The notes: generated from the sequence alone by a model not told the origin. DNA of 64,000 nucleotides from Reticulascus tulasneorum (GCA_001557505.1 LSAX01000010.1:1488001-1552000); one strand, 5' to 3'; counted from the first letter of the stretch, positions 35,161 to 48,129 are shown. Program-made: numbers and translations.

Positions 35161-37995
35161 AATTGCGAAGAGATTTAGTGACTTATAATATCGTATAAGT
35201 GGATGAAAGTTGAAGTTGGTGACAACTCTTTCTTATAACAGCTGAGTTGGAAGAATAAACGTGGAAGAGTTGATTCGAATCAGAACGGGATTATAGGTTG
35301 AGGATAAACAACTCTTCGAGCGGAGAGAGTTCGCATTTATATATGTAAAGAAATATGAGCCAGAGCCGTCGGACTGATCCCAAGCTGCCTTGGGAAAATC
35401 TGCAGGACACGCGCCTCCCATACACACCGAGAAGTGTGCTCCATGACCCCACTGAATTGTGAGGCCGTCATTGCTCCAATGTTCACGGTGTCCCTCCGCA
35501 TATTGCCGTGAATGCGATACGCAAAGATGATTGGAATTGGGGCAAGTCGTACCGGGTTGAAGCGGAACTAAATGGGCGTATGACAACACAGCCTAGACAG
35601 GCACCGCGCCGTGATTCGCCCGTTGCAGCAGGATCTTAGACCTGTTTGGTTCATTAATACTGTATTAACGTTGAAGTGCCACCATGCTCGGCCAAGGCAC
35701 ATCTCCAGGCATAGTTTTGCAGTGACTCAGTTAGAAGGTTGAGCCGATCGCTGCAGCGAAGTGCCGGAGATCTAAGACATTGCGAATAAGACATGGCATA
35801 CCCGCATCACTGAGCCTGGTAAAACAGGGGGACGCCAGCCTCTTCCAAATGCAAGACGAAGTCATTGTGATGGCTGCCTAACAAGCCGAGTCACTGTTTG
35901 GGAACTCGGGCTAGGCAGACCTGTGGAGTCTTCTTTTTCGAGCAGGAATAAGAGCAGAGAAACAACGCCCATGGTCCAAGAACAAAGAAAGACTGGGTGT
36001 AACAGGAATTGAACGAATTGTAGGAGTTCTTGAAGACTCGCTCAAGGGGGAGGCGAGGCAGGACGCGGAGGCTTAGGAAACGAGATGAACCTATCCAATC
36101 ATCCATTGTCGAAAGAGACATGAGGCCCGCGATGTGATGCACTAACGCGGGTGCTATCCAGCCCTAAAAGGACCCTGCTTCAACTCCAGGCACTCGCCAC
36201 GGACCAAGCAACACCGAAAGAACACGACTTGTGGCACACGGTGAGGCTGTTCCAGGGGAAAGGCAGCGAGGCGTAGCAGTGTGGAAGTATGTAAGGAACC
36301 TCACAAATCTCGGTGAGACAAGGCCACCAGGTGACAAGTAGCAAACCGTACAATAGTTAAGTGAGGGAGCCCATTTTGCTCTAGCACGCAATATGACCGA
36401 TAACAAGTTGGGACGATAGGTATCGGTTGATTTTATGGTGCGTGAAATGTGTGAGAAAAGAAGAGGAAAGTAGAAAAATCAGGCTGCTGAGACTGAGGTT
36501 GAACCTGTTGCCTTATCTTAGGTAAGCACTTAACCTAAATCCAAGGTAGCTACCTATGGTACCTTAGGGCGGGGCTGGTTGGCGCCCCACCCTAAAGTGA
36601 CCATCCTCCATCCGCTTGAGAAATCTCTTCAAACCCATTTTCCTTCCTCTCTTTCCATCCGCTTGCTCACGCACAACCGTCAACGTCTTGGATATCTGAC
36701 CATGCGCAATTGCCTCGTTTTCGTATTTTCAAGAGCTGTCTCTGGCTATTGCCTTTTTGCCCCAACCGAGTATGCGCCCAGATGCCTGGCCGTGAGGATT
36801 TTTCGGGTCGTCGACAAAGATCATGATCTTCCTGCCGCCCAGCTATCAAGTTTGCCTCTGCTCCTTGGAGAACCGAAAGTCTAGAGCGAGAGTCTAGAGC
36901 TGATCAATACCAAGCATCCGGCGGCTGTGCGCGGGCAAAGTTCTACGCCTTGTCTTCACCAGTTCGCCTTAGGTCGAACCCTCTCACTTTGGAGACCTGG
37001 CTCTTCGAGTCTGACTTCCAGCCTTTTCGTGTCTGTTTGTTACAAAGCCGTTCTCACAAGCCCCGGCAACTGGCTTGTATGGTGAAGTAGCACTCAAAGC
37101 TCCATGTTTTCATTTTGTCTGTCGTGATATCCCTTCCCTTTTCTGCTCCTGCGCCTCTTCAGAGACAATTGTGCACCCCACGAAATGCCTACACCTCGCG
37201 GTTTTCAATCCGCAAGAGTGTCAACTTCTTTATTCGTTCGTATGTGGGAGAAAAATCTACGGTCTAGACAACCAGTCTGCTCCACCCTGTTGCCATTGAT
37301 TAGTGTGGCATCAGGACTAAAATCGGACAAACACATTGCCTTTTCTTAGTGATATTTATATATGCTTGCAACTGACTGCCGAAGGAGCGATCGGGTCAGA
37401 TTTGCTGGGGCTACGGATTGGAGGGACGCTTTTGATGGGTAGCCTCCCATCAAGTTACACACCTGCTAGTTTGATCCGTTCGTACTTAATTTATATTTCC
37501 TATTTTCGTCTTTTCAAGGAAGAGGTTAGCATGCCTCGTAAATCTTGGGTGGGCTCGCGATAATTCACACAATGCACACTCTATTTATATCTTTGTCGGG
37601 GTTTCCCAGTACAAATGTTGACCGCATCGTTCGAATCCTCTTCGCCTGATTAGGGCTGATCCATAACCCTGCCCTTTGAACAGGTTGTGAGGCGGCGATA
37701 TCACCATCGCGAGACTCTTGGACGTAGGTGGGTTTGTGTGTTGAATCCTACAGGTGGAACTTGATAATACGGGGGCGGTGTGCGTCGTCCACGAGTCTCA
37801 TGGCTCTTGTTTTACGGCCGCCACCCAAGCATGCTTTCATGGTGAGGTCATACCCCTCGCCCTTCACAATAGACTGAAGTCAGGTTTCCGTGACATGATA
37901 AGAGTCCAGTGTAATAATGTCGGGTTCGCAAATGCTGCAAAGTGAAATTACAGGTTACTCATGAAAAGGTATCGTAGTAAACTAACGTCGTACAA
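35161..37995. other. Gene-poor spacer
   Basis: No supported gene. A 118-codon minus frame (35233-35589) and several 60-100-codon frames lack recognisable features. A GTTCGAATCC T-loop-like string near 37630 has no tRNA around it. A TTAGGG-containing hairpin lies at 36564-36595. Promoter-like CCTTAGG/GGTAAG elements cluster near 36.5 kb. Confidence 0.5.
36564..36595. repeat. 12-bp inverted repeat with one mismatch
   Basis: TTAGGGCGGGGC at 36564-36575 pairs with GCCCCACCCTAA at 36584-36595 with a single mismatch and an 8-base loop. It is GC-rich and stable-looking, sits in a gene-poor spacer, and is next to GGTAGCTACC and GGTACC palindromes. Confidence 0.55.
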
Positions 37996-40925
37996 TTACA
38001 TAGAAGGGCTGTGGCCCCTAAGTATCATCTGCGCCTCCATATGGGCTCTCTTGAATGCCTGATATTGTTTCTCAGCCCCCAGATAGGCTTGATCCAACGG
38101 AGTCCGCTCTGATATAGGTGCAGTAGCTGAGACATCGATCCTGTTCAGCCAGAGTCTCCGATCACCACTTCTTCCAACCACGTACACCAGTCCCTCGTTC
38201 GGCATGGCAAGCGCTAATATCTCGGAATCCAGCTTCATCTTCTTCTTATACAATCGAGGCACATTGAGATCTAGAATATAGAGTTCTCGGGGCTGATTTA
38301 TAAGGGCAATGAAGTTATCATTTGGTCCCGAACATTGAGCCGCATTTGTTATGTAGTGGTTGTCGAGGGCGAGCTTCGTCCGCATTCTTTGGGATATAAT
38401 GGCCTTATACTCCTTAGATATCTCTGCAGTAAGCAATACGCGAGAGGAATCTTCTGCATTTCCGTGGTAAAATATGCGAGATAGTCCCTTCTCACCTACA
38501 GAGCCCTGTTTGGGAATTAGCGTGCCTCCTGAAAGCTATCGCGCAGGTTCACGGTCAGTGGGGCTGAAGAATCTAGTAACTCACTATTGGTAGGATACTT
38601 TCTAGGTTCTGTGGAGACGAATCTAAATTGGAACATTTCCAAACATGGATGTAGACTGGTCGTGGTTGTCCGACTTCGGATCCGGGTAACTGTGGCACTT
38701 CTTGTGTAGCAGCAATCAGCATCTTAGAATCAGCAGAGAAGTTGACTTTCTGAAGACTTCTGTATCTGGTCGAGAACTTCGCGATTTCGGAATGCGCTGG
38801 CATCTGGCCGTGCTCCTTCTTCGTAAGGTCGCCATCTAAGATCTCATATACCAATACCGCTGTGCCGCAACCAACGGCAACTAACTTGTCATCTCGGGAG
38901 ACTGCTAAAGAAAGTATCGGCTCCTCCATTGAAGCTTCAAGTTCAGTTACCTTCTTCCCTCCCTCTTCATCGAAGTATATGAGCTTGGCGGAACCATCCT
39001 CGACAATCACCGCCGCGACAGAGTGTGTTCCTCCTGCGACAAAACGAAGGTTCATTCCTTCGCGCCCACCTGGCCCAGTATTTCGAGGCACGTAAAGAGG
39101 CAGTATCTTACCAGCTTCAAATGGCTCGACGAATCTACCAATATAGCTTGGTTTCCTCTTCGACGTCGGCTTTTCCCACACCAAGAGGCTATTGCCCCCT
39201 GCTGAAAAGCGGAATTGAAGGTCACTCGTGACGCACTTTTCTGTTTCCGGCCCTGAGGGTTTCCAGAGCTTGACAAGAGGCTCTAAAGACAGCCGAATTC
39301 CGAATTTCTTCCGTGACGAGATACTGGACCTCTTCTTAGACGACTCACCAGACCCTGAGGAACACGGAGAAAGCGGAATAATTGGCTCCCCCCGTATAGT
39401 AGGAAGACCAATGCATTGGGGTGTCACGTCGTATTCTTCCCTTGCTAGTCGGCCATCTCCATCCAAGGGGGACTCAAAAGGTTGAGTCTGAGATCGTGGG
39501 AAAAATGGTTGCTGAATGTTTGAAGGCTGGTCTGAAATCTCACCCTGCCGCGGTTCTTGTGGCGGTTCATACAGCTCTTTGTCGCTGTCCTCAATCTCCC
39601 TAGAATCCTGTGTCATTTGCCTGCCAGGTGTGTTCCTATTCTCCCCAGCCCAATGTGGTGGTATTATTGACTTTGGCTCGGCATCGATGTGGTTGCTGGT
39701 CTCGAGTTCTGCGAGGAACTCATCGCACCCACCCTTATCGTTGACAAGACACTTCCCTATCTTTGAAATATCTGAGTCCTGTGCAGTCTTCGGTATCTAT
39801 GAATGATATCAGCCGGGGTGGTTGTTCAATGAGACGGAAAGTCTTCGCACCATCATTATGACTCCGCCTACGCGGAGCGGAGCGCTGGCGTTGAAGTATC
39901 TGTAAAATGCACCCCAACGATAATAGTCATCTTCACAATTAGACTTCTGGTACTTGTCGTAAATGGCAGATATAAATCGGGAATGATACAGTGTCGTTGA
40001 AGTATTGAACGTGGTCTGGGTTTCAAAATATCCTTTGGTTGATAACCAACTAATGTCGTATAGTATCCAGAATGCCTCGATCCAGTTCCTTCTGTCAAGA
40101 TCCGTCAACATAAGTTGTATGCGCGTCGCGTTTGTATCATGGCTTATGCCATCAAAGAGCTACACTTTCCAATTTAGGCACGGCACGTCAACGTTCAGTT
40201 ATGTTGAGACTCACTTGACACTGTTCTAGCCGCTTGAGACTTGCAAGTTTGGCATCGGCGCTATCTTCCTGGAGGTCCTCTACGATCTTGGGAAAAAGCT
40301 GTTTAAAAACAAAGTTCTCGGCTTTGTACGGATGTTGGTGATGCTCCCATTCTCGAGACAGGCGTTCCACACTCTGTTTTAGGGTCCACGCGGAGTCTTG
40401 AGGAAGGGGGTGTAGCTGGAACCAAAGTACCCGGAGACCTAATAGTACAGTGTCTACCACCAAAAACTGGTATAGTTCATATTCGTCGGAGCTTGATGCG
40501 GGCGGTAGGTTTGTCTGAGACCCGAGGCCTAAGACGTAGGTGATGATCTCAAAGCACTGACTACTACTCAACGTCACACCGACATCTTGACGTTGCCTAA
40601 GTGCTTCCGATTTTTCAAGAAAAGCCGATCGCTGAGAATCGAATATTAACCTCAGTCGTATTAACAGCTGGATAGCTAGTTGATATGCCGCGTCAGAAGA
40701 AGACTCGACTTGGTTCGTGAGCTCAATATCCGCAGATCTGATGAGTTCGGAAGCCATGCAGCCAATATCCTTTCGCTGCGCGAGCCGACCTCCAGATGAC
40801 GAGGTCAATTCATTTGGCATGTCGACGAGTTTGACGGTATCAGAGCCGCAAACATCTGGCGGAGCAAAGACGTTGGTAACCCTAACATGTATGCGAACAT
40901 ATGCCTTACTGGGAGTGGTCGGCAT
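37996..40925 (-). CDS. Large protein with WD40-like C-terminal half, function unknown (923 aa)
   Basis: Four exons: 40925-40215, 40159-39851, 39796-38585 and 38535-37996. The introns (55, 54 and 49 bp) are all phase 0. Residues 1-340 are probably helical, with patterned hydrophobics (YQLAIQLLIRLRLIF, FLVVDTVLLGLRVLWFQL, NWIEAFWILYDISW). Residues about 345-480 are polar and Ser/Pro/Glu-rich with a basic KKRSSISSRKK patch, probably disordered. From about 500 the pattern becomes beta-propeller-like: blades such as LQFRFSAGGNSLLVWEK, ILSLAVSRDDKLVAVGCG, LQKVNFSADSKMLIAATQ and ILALAMPNEGLVYVVG fit WD40-like repeats. No NACHT or P-loop is visible. The intron 2 donor could be GTGCGA (used) or an in-frame GTAGGC 21 bp earlier. 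It diverges from the permease gene. A scaffold role is only a guess. Confidence 0.78.
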
Positions 40926-41980
40926 GTAATGTAAGCTAGATCATGGCCAAGGTGCCACGAGAAGGAGAAACAAATCAGTTCTGCTAAAAATAAGACTTAT
41001 CTACCTGAAAGCCACAGCCTTGATGCGCTGGCAGATTGAGCTACAAACTACACATTCGTGTGGCAGCTTGGTTTATTCAGCTGCAGCCACAACCCCCAGC
41101 CTTGCGAACACCTGGCCGGTACATTTTCCGCCTAAAGTTATCCTTTTGCACATAGAGCCTTCAATTACTACAAGCCGTGATGTTTGAAGTCTGTTCGATG
41201 GTATCAGCGTTGGATTCGCCATCTTTGGAAACATAACGTCCCGAAATAAATGCCCGCAACGATCTAATCCCACGAGGAGGCACCAGCTCTAAAGTTTGAG
41301 ACGATCAAGGTCGCAGACGTTCCCGGCTTCAAAAGGACGAGTTGGCTCTGAAAGAGATACAATTGAGCTCTAATTTCAATAGCTTCACTTGGCCTTTTCA
41401 GCCATTTGTCGAGCTCGGCGTGGAAGCTTGGTTCAAGGCAGCGCCACCATGCGATATTGTGCGTCCTAGCAACATCACAACCCCGCCTGACCTATGGTCA
41501 AATCTGGGTGATACGCCGAAAGTATGAAACTAAACTGTAGCCTGCTTGGAGGTCTCAACTGATTTGTTCCTGTCGGACTATCAATACTGCCTGGATGCAG
41601 CCACTCGGATAGGCTTTCCACCTCCAAGACCAGAGAGCTTCGCCCAACTATCTCACAAGTGCAGAATACCTTGCCTCCATTAGGAAAAACGTTCCCTTCT
41701 GGCATTGAAATCTGCCTAAGTGGCTTTATTGTGTCGATACTCAAGACACTGGGCATGCAAATGTGCACAATGGTGACAGAAGCGGCGGCTGCTGCCGCAA
41801 TGCGCTCCATCGAGGAAGAGGAAGAAACCAAGCTTATCAATCAGCTTTTGCCCTATATCCTTGCGTTTTCTCTTCTCTATGCATGTATTTCAGGATCTTT
41901 TCCCAGGGCGGATGCGAATCGGCTTTTAATAATTCCACTCGAGTCATTGAAAGATCAGTATGAGCCTATCGACATCAATC
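40926..41980. other. Shared divergent promoter region
   Basis: About 1.05 kb between the start codons of the WD40-like gene (-) and the permease (+), so it must hold both promoters. A + frame at 41659-42177 runs into the permease in a different frame and is a shadow, because the permease N-terminus is encoded by a separate spliced frame. No other feature was recognised. Confidence 0.6.
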
Positions 41981-44231
41981 ATGGATGCAGAGACAAAGGA
42001 GACGATCCCGCAAACCGACGAGGTCTTGTCGATCTCTTCGAATACTCAGCAGACAGGCCTAAGGTGAAGCAGTTGAGAGGCCTTCGTAGAGTCATCGCTA
42101 ACGTGAAATTGACTAGACAAACCCTGAAGGAACGCCATGTAAATATGATTGGCTTCTCGATGGTCTTGGGGATGTGAGTATCTCTCTCATGAGCATTGAG
42201 TTATGATGCTGAAACCGCACCGTTCAGCGGGCTGTTTTTATCTGCCGGAAAGGTCATTTCCATCGCTGGGCCAGGCGTAGCAGTCATTGCATACGTGCTA
42301 ATGGGAACGTTCATGTGGTAGGTATCATAGTCCAATCCTATGACCAAACTTCTGACTTGTCATCAAGGTCTAACATGGCATCCATGGGGGAGATGACTGC
42401 TTTGTTCCCTACTCAGGGGGCAACATTTGAATTTGCACGGAGATTCATAGATGAGTCAGTAGGTCTAGCTACAGCCTGGATGTTGTGGTAAGATTGATCA
42501 ATGACCTAAGTAGTAGGGAGATGCTGATAAATGTTGCCTAGGTTTGGTTGGGTTACTGTTGTTGCAGCCGAGATGTTGGCTATTACGCAGCTCTTCCAGT
42601 TTGATGTTGATGGCGTAAGCCCCGGGTATCTTGATAGCGTAGGATATCCGGAGCAAAGTGTTCGATGGTGGTCTCGAGATAAGCAGCCAAGCCCTGTTGT
42701 CTGGGTGGGAGTGTTCCTCCCCGTGGTGCTTCTTGTCAACCTCCTACCCGTCAAATACTACGGCCGTATTGAGTACGTCATTGGCTGTATCAAGATCAGC
42801 CTCTTGGTGGCCCTTATCCTGTTCAACATCTGCGTTGCAAGCAAAGGATTCTGGACCTATAACGAGGAAGAAGGATTCGGCAGACAGACCTATGTCCCCA
42901 AGAACGAGACCATTTACCAGCCACCGATCGAGTACACAGGCAGCTTCGCCAGAGTCGCAACGCTTTGGAGCGCCATGATAACCTCGCTATTCTCACTAAT
43001 GGGGTGGGAGATCGTTCTCGTGACGGCACCTGAGAATCGAGATCTTCATGTCGAGGAAACCGTGAAGCTGTCGTCCAGAAAAATCGCAATACGAGTGATA
43101 GTCCTGTACGCTCTGGCCGTCTTTGCAGTTGGACTAAACGTTCCCTACAATGACGAGATTCTCAAATCTTATGTCAATAATAGCGTCAAAGGAGGCGATC
43201 ACAGCGTCTTCATCCTTGCCACAATCCGCGCTCAGGTTCCTTTCTTCCCTCATTTCCTCAACGGTTTCTACGTCTTTTCGGCGTGCTCGACAGCCATAAA
43301 TTCACTCTATGCTGCTTCGAGAACGCTACATGCCATCGCTGGCCTCCGCGATGCCTGGCCAAGCTTCCTGGAAAGCATTCGGGCTAGGCTTGAGCTTACT
43401 CGGATGGGTGTTCCCATGACTGCCGTGTTTGTTAGCTGGCTGCTAGGGCTATGCCTCTCTTTCTTATCCACAGATAAAGGTGCCGAAGAGGTAAGCTACT
43501 ATTGATCCACGGCACCGAGGAAACACTGACGAGGCTTTAGGAGCTCGAGCGCATCATTTCTATGGCAAGCTCCACGACAGTCATAGTATATGTGGTCAAC
43601 GCTATAACTTTTTTGGCGTTCTACAAAGAGTACGTGACTTCCTTGCGCAGCTGGGTAACATGCAGAAGCTGACCTGTTCTACTCCAAAGGATCAATGCAG
43701 CTGCTGACGGAGAACGAGAAGAACTGGGACTTACGGACGCTATGCGAACCCATTACAGACGTTCAGAAAAGTCGTCGTATCCATATCGCGGTCACTTGCA
43801 ATGGTTTCGAGCAGCCTATGCCTTGGGCTTTGGGATTATGATTTTATTGTTTCATGGGTGGATTTCCGTGGTCCCGCCATTCAACGGACGTGACTTCGTG
43901 GCTGCGTATATCAGCGTAAGTCACAATCTATCGGAGCTGCAAGGCTGTCGAAACTAACCTGTGGCAGTTGGTCATCTTCGGCATTCTTACGGCTGCATAC
44001 TTTTTCAAAACCAGAGGATTCAGTCCAAGTGGCTGGAGACCTCGTCAAAGCAAGCTCACCGGCTGGGAGGCAGTTGGTCCGATTGTCGTTGTCGATTCCA
44101 GCCGCAGAGAGCCTTGCCCGACTTGTGGAATGAAACATCGAAGAGGCAAGCTTGCTTGGCCTAAGGAGCAGGGCTTCAGCAAACAGAAAGCAATAGTGAT
44201 ACGAGAGTGGATTTGGACTTGGCTGAAATAA
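41981..44231 (+). CDS. Amino-acid permease-like transporter (APC superfamily, fungal YAT type)
   Basis: Proton-coupled amino-acid uptake across the plasma membrane is the usual family role; the substrate is unknown. Eight exons: 41981-42063, 42117-42173, 42228-42317, 42368-42487, 42542-43490, 43541-43629, 43690-43915 and 43968-44231 (625 aa). All seven introns are 50-60 bp. The start MDAETKETIPQTDE was chosen because its splice leads into LKERHVNMIGFSMVLGIGLF, the permease TM1 entry. Family landmarks are the AGPGVAVIAYVLMG segment, SMGEMTALFPTQGATFEFARRF and ASRTLHAIAGL in the second half. The usual GGxIGTGLF of TM1 is altered to SMVLGIGLFLSAG, so substrate handling may differ. The C-terminal cytosolic tail carries a lone C-x2-C (CPTCGMKH, C588/C591), not typical of the family. 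Confidence 0.9.
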
Positions 44232-46804
44232 TCATTGACTAAGATCACGCTGGGAGAGGGATGGTGAAGTATCCTTGTAAAACATTCGTCGACGCCGTTA
44301 CGGAGTTTTAAGGTAAAGATTTCAATATTGGGTTTGACGAGATACTTTAGGCATCAAATGGAAAGGAGACATACTTAGAAAATGGCCCAGTACTGATGTC
44401 TCGCCGAATTCTAACAAGGTGGCAAACATTACAGACTCTATTCATGTGTTGAATGGATCTTCAAGCGGCAACACTAGAATTGCACCACGTTTCATGCCCG
44501 GCATATTCAGTCACAATATAACCTGTTTCCCGAGAGAAGATTCGAGGAATGGGTTCTGACCTTATCGAGGCGATCATATGGCCCCTGCGTGGACATGTTC
44601 ATGAGCTGGTTGATAGCAATACCAAGGATATGATTGACAGCAAGGGTGGATGATCACCACAAGGATCTTCTGTTGACCATTGGCCGCAGGGAGGGAGAGG
44701 TCGACTTTGTAAGGCTGAGGGTTTGGGGAAGACCCACAACCCATTCACAAGACCTCAGGAGCCAATCGCAATACCGTCATGCGCTGGAGTGGTCAGGTCC
44801 TCTACGAAAGATGGGGTTGTCGTCACCTCAGCCCATGTCCTATATTGCCACGCAGGCTGTGTGCCTGTCCTCTCGTGTTTGAGACTGAGATGGATCCCAT
44901 CTCGGTCCATAGGAACCGCCAGAGAGATAAAACCCTGGATGATGCTTGTTGTACCGCATGCCAAAGATGCATGGAAACTAGGTATGCTGAGAATTGAGAG
45001 GAACTACAATGTAGGAAACGTGGACAGCACTGGATAGATGAGGAGAGAGGCTTACGAGGGGCTGATGACATAATGTGAAATTGGCTTGCCTGACTTGGGC
45101 AGTCACCACTCCGCTCGATATTGTGAAATAACTAATTGCATTTCATCTGGTCCGCAATCTTGCGTTCCTCCGTCGACCTCTGAGACCAAAGCCTCGTTTG
45201 CCGTATTTGAAAATGCGCGGATGACTCCATGGAAAACATCAGGTCATCCTGGCACAGACCGTTCATCAGATACCATCATTTCGCCACCATCAAAGGAAGA
45301 CTCCAGATCCGATGTGCAGGGAGCGGGCGAGTGCCTTGCGTGCGTGGGCGAAATGGACCGGCCAAGCAGAAGCCATACTTTCAAACAAGCATCGACGGCG
45401 CCCCGAGAAACATTGTTTCTTTTTACAGGTCCTGTGTGAGGTATTGGGCGTTGTGTTCCCAAAGTCAAGCCTTCCGACGTCTTCAGTTTCCAAAACCCGT
45501 TCTCGACCGTCAGTGCGGCTCATACTCAAGACTGGATCGAAGGGCTGTGCGTGGTGTCTCCCAAACATGGACAAGGTTCATATTCTGCTAAGTGCTTTTT
45601 CATGCATGCACGCACGCGCATCGGGAGGATGCAGCGCACGGACGCCTGGATTCAATACGTGAGCCCCCCGTACATGTGCGTATATATTTGGTGTTTGGGA
45701 TCTGCATTCCATCCAGGTCCCGTACCCGCCGTCGATCAAGTGCCGGTGTTCCTCCACTTGAGAAGGGAATCTTCGAATCTTGGTTCTACCTAGGCAGTCC
45801 AGATTCGTTCCACACCCCAGGTACTACCGGGTGGGTCGCATGTAACCCCCCCTAAGCAGCCATAATATTGGGCATCACCACTTCTTCCATGGCGAGAACA
45901 CCCTTGGAGTTGACATGGGCTTAACTCAAGGTAGCATGGAGGGCCAATGATGAATAGCGGACGGCATGTTTGACACCTGTCTCAATATTTTGACATCACC
46001 TTCTTATATACGTAGTCGAACCACACTACTGAGGAAGCCTCTGCAATACGCCTTCTGTGATTACAGAGATGATTCTCTTCCAAGGCGCCCACCGTAGCCT
46101 CAACGTGGTCAATGACAGGGCGCTAGAACCTGCCGTGCCGAAGGACTATAATACTCGGCGGGGCAGTAGTAAGATGCTGCAGTTAGCTTCCCAATCGTCT
46201 TGCACTAACATGCACCTAGCCAAGATGGCCATGTGAGCTGTCGACTAACAGAGCAGCACTGCCCACCTCAGACCCTTCGCCAAGCCAAGGTCTGTGAGGT
46301 GACCGCCGCACTACTGGTGACGAACTGGTTCGGCTTCTCACGAACCCTAGTTTCCATCTAGGCTTGTCAATGTAACATTAGCTTCGTCTCGCCCAAGCAT
46401 GTCCCTGGTGTGAATCACCCACGAGTTGCCTCCGACAGGGGTCCACCTTTGGCCAGTGCCGAAACTGAGAACTGTTGTCTTACAAACCATATATGATCGA
46501 TCCCATGATGACAGGAAACCCTTTCTTATTCTGACCAGTTCGTCCATCTTTGCGAGAACACCCCAAGCCCCGCTCAGCAACTGATGTTCTCCCTCCCTCA
46601 TCCAAACTTTGATTGCTCTCTAATCAATTCTTGAGATTGCCACCTTCCCTCACCTCCCGCTCTCAGGGCTTCGAGTTCTTCTCAACTCTTATCATACCAG
46701 CGTCCTCGTCCGTGCAAATTCGACAGCTGAGATCACACTGGGAAGCATCTTTGCTTTGGGAAACCGTTACTCTATCTCACATTGTATCTTGAGATGTCGA
46801 GAAG
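44232..46804. other. Intergenic
   Basis: About 2.6 kb between two + strand membrane-protein genes. Short overlapping frames occur on both strands (for example 45229-45591 + and 46347-46601 -) without recognisable features. The last several hundred bases are the promoter of the rhodopsin-domain gene. Confidence 0.5.
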
Positions 46805-48129
46805 ATGAGAGCGCCACCACTCGAAGTCATACGCAGCTGGCCGGCACCCAACTACGTGAACCCTGAGACAAGAGGGCCAGCAAACCAGATCGTCGCTCTC
46901 CTTCTGCTCGGGTTTGTCACCACTCTCATCATCATACGTATATACACTCGCAAGTTTATAACCAACGGATTTGGTTGGGATGATGTCCTCATCATTCTTG
47001 CCTACATCCCAGCCACAGCCTTTGCCATCTTAGGCGTCGTGGGCGACAACAAGCTTGGATGGGGCAAGCATGTCTGGGACAATCCTGCAGAAGTGTTCAC
47101 CCCAGGACTGCAATTCGCACTCGCGAGCCACATTCTCTTCGACTTGGCAACGAGTCTGACCAAGCTGTCGATGCTTGCGCTCATCTACCGGATAGCCTGT
47201 GCCAGTTCGAGAAAGCTCGGGATTCTTGTGATCGGTTTGGGCTCTTTCATCTTCATCAACTGCGTTGTTTTCATCGTCGTTACACTTCTTCAATGCCGGT
47301 ATGTCCCCAAACTCTTTTCATAGCCTCGCACCCTTGTGGGTTGCAACCCAGAAAGCAGATACTAACGCCGAGCAGACCTTTGTCTTTATACTGGACACTC
47401 TCGTTCGAGCCGCAAGACTGCATTAGCGAACCAATCCACCTGTTAGTGGCGGGCACAATCAATACCGTAACAGACTTCGTCGTTGTCATCGTCCCCATGG
47501 TCGTCGTCCACCACCTGCACAAGCATGAGCTTTCTCGCCGCCAAATGGTCATTGTCAACGTGCTTTTCGCTGCTGGATTCCTGGCTAGCTTCGCTGGCGC
47601 AGCGCGAACATACTTTACTTGGCTGATGAACACGGCCTCTGACTTCGACACAACTTGGCACGCCTGGTTGACGTGGCTGACAAGCGCGGTGGAGCTCTAC
47701 ATCGGCATTCTCTGCGCATCCATCCCAGCGACGAGACCGTTCTTCAGCCGCTATGTGCCCCGCTTGCTGGGGTCGACGTACCAAGGGAGGGTTACGGAGA
47801 TTATGACCAAAGCAACGAAGGGCACCGCTACGGCCAGGAGCTCCGAGGATCAGCAATCGTTCTCGACGTTTGTGGACGTTGAGACTCCTGAGCTACCCTT
47901 TCGTATCCCAGAAACGTGGGAATCATCACGGAGGCTCACACTTGACCACCTAAACAAGCCTCTGCCTGCTATTAAGCACTCAATATACACCATACCAATC
48001 AAGCTGGATAATTCGAGTATCAGCGACTCCGATCGGTCTAGCCACATCGATAGATCATCCAGGAGTCTGTCGGAGATATTCGTGCCACAGGGCCGATGGA
48101 AGCAGGCCGGAGCGGGTGATTATGCATGA
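46805..48129 (+). CDS. PTH11-like membrane protein with fungal rhodopsin domain
   Basis: Seven-helix membrane protein of the large Pezizomycotina family often annotated as SAT4 or PTH11-like GPCR. Some members are surface or host sensors, most are uncharacterised. Exons are 46805-47298 and 47376-48129 (415 aa); the 77-bp intron has a GTATGT donor, ACTAAC branch and GCAG acceptor and rebuilds LLQCRPLSLYW. The N-terminal MRAPPLEVIRSWPAPNYVNP and RGPANQIV lead into TM1. RIYTRKF and NGFGWDDVLIILAYIP are typical family landmarks, as are QCRPLSLYW, the DCI...INTVTDF segment and TKLSMLALIYRI. No CFEM domain or signal peptide precedes the helices. The cytosolic tail of about 120 residues is Ser/Thr-rich and ends GAGDYA. 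It is not a retinal opsin by family assignment. Confidence 0.92.

Noticed and set aside
35233..35589. 118-codon minus frame upstream of the candidate 59-residue gene
   Set aside because: No recognisable motif and no compatible splice sites; probably promoter sequence.
37629..37639. CGTTCGAATCC string resembling a tRNA T-loop
   Set aside because: No A box, acceptor stem or anticodon arm can be built around it.
41659..42177. 172-codon + frame overlapping the permease 5' end
   Set aside because: Only its last part coincides with permease exon 2; the true N-terminus is the spliced MDAETKETIPQ frame in another phase.
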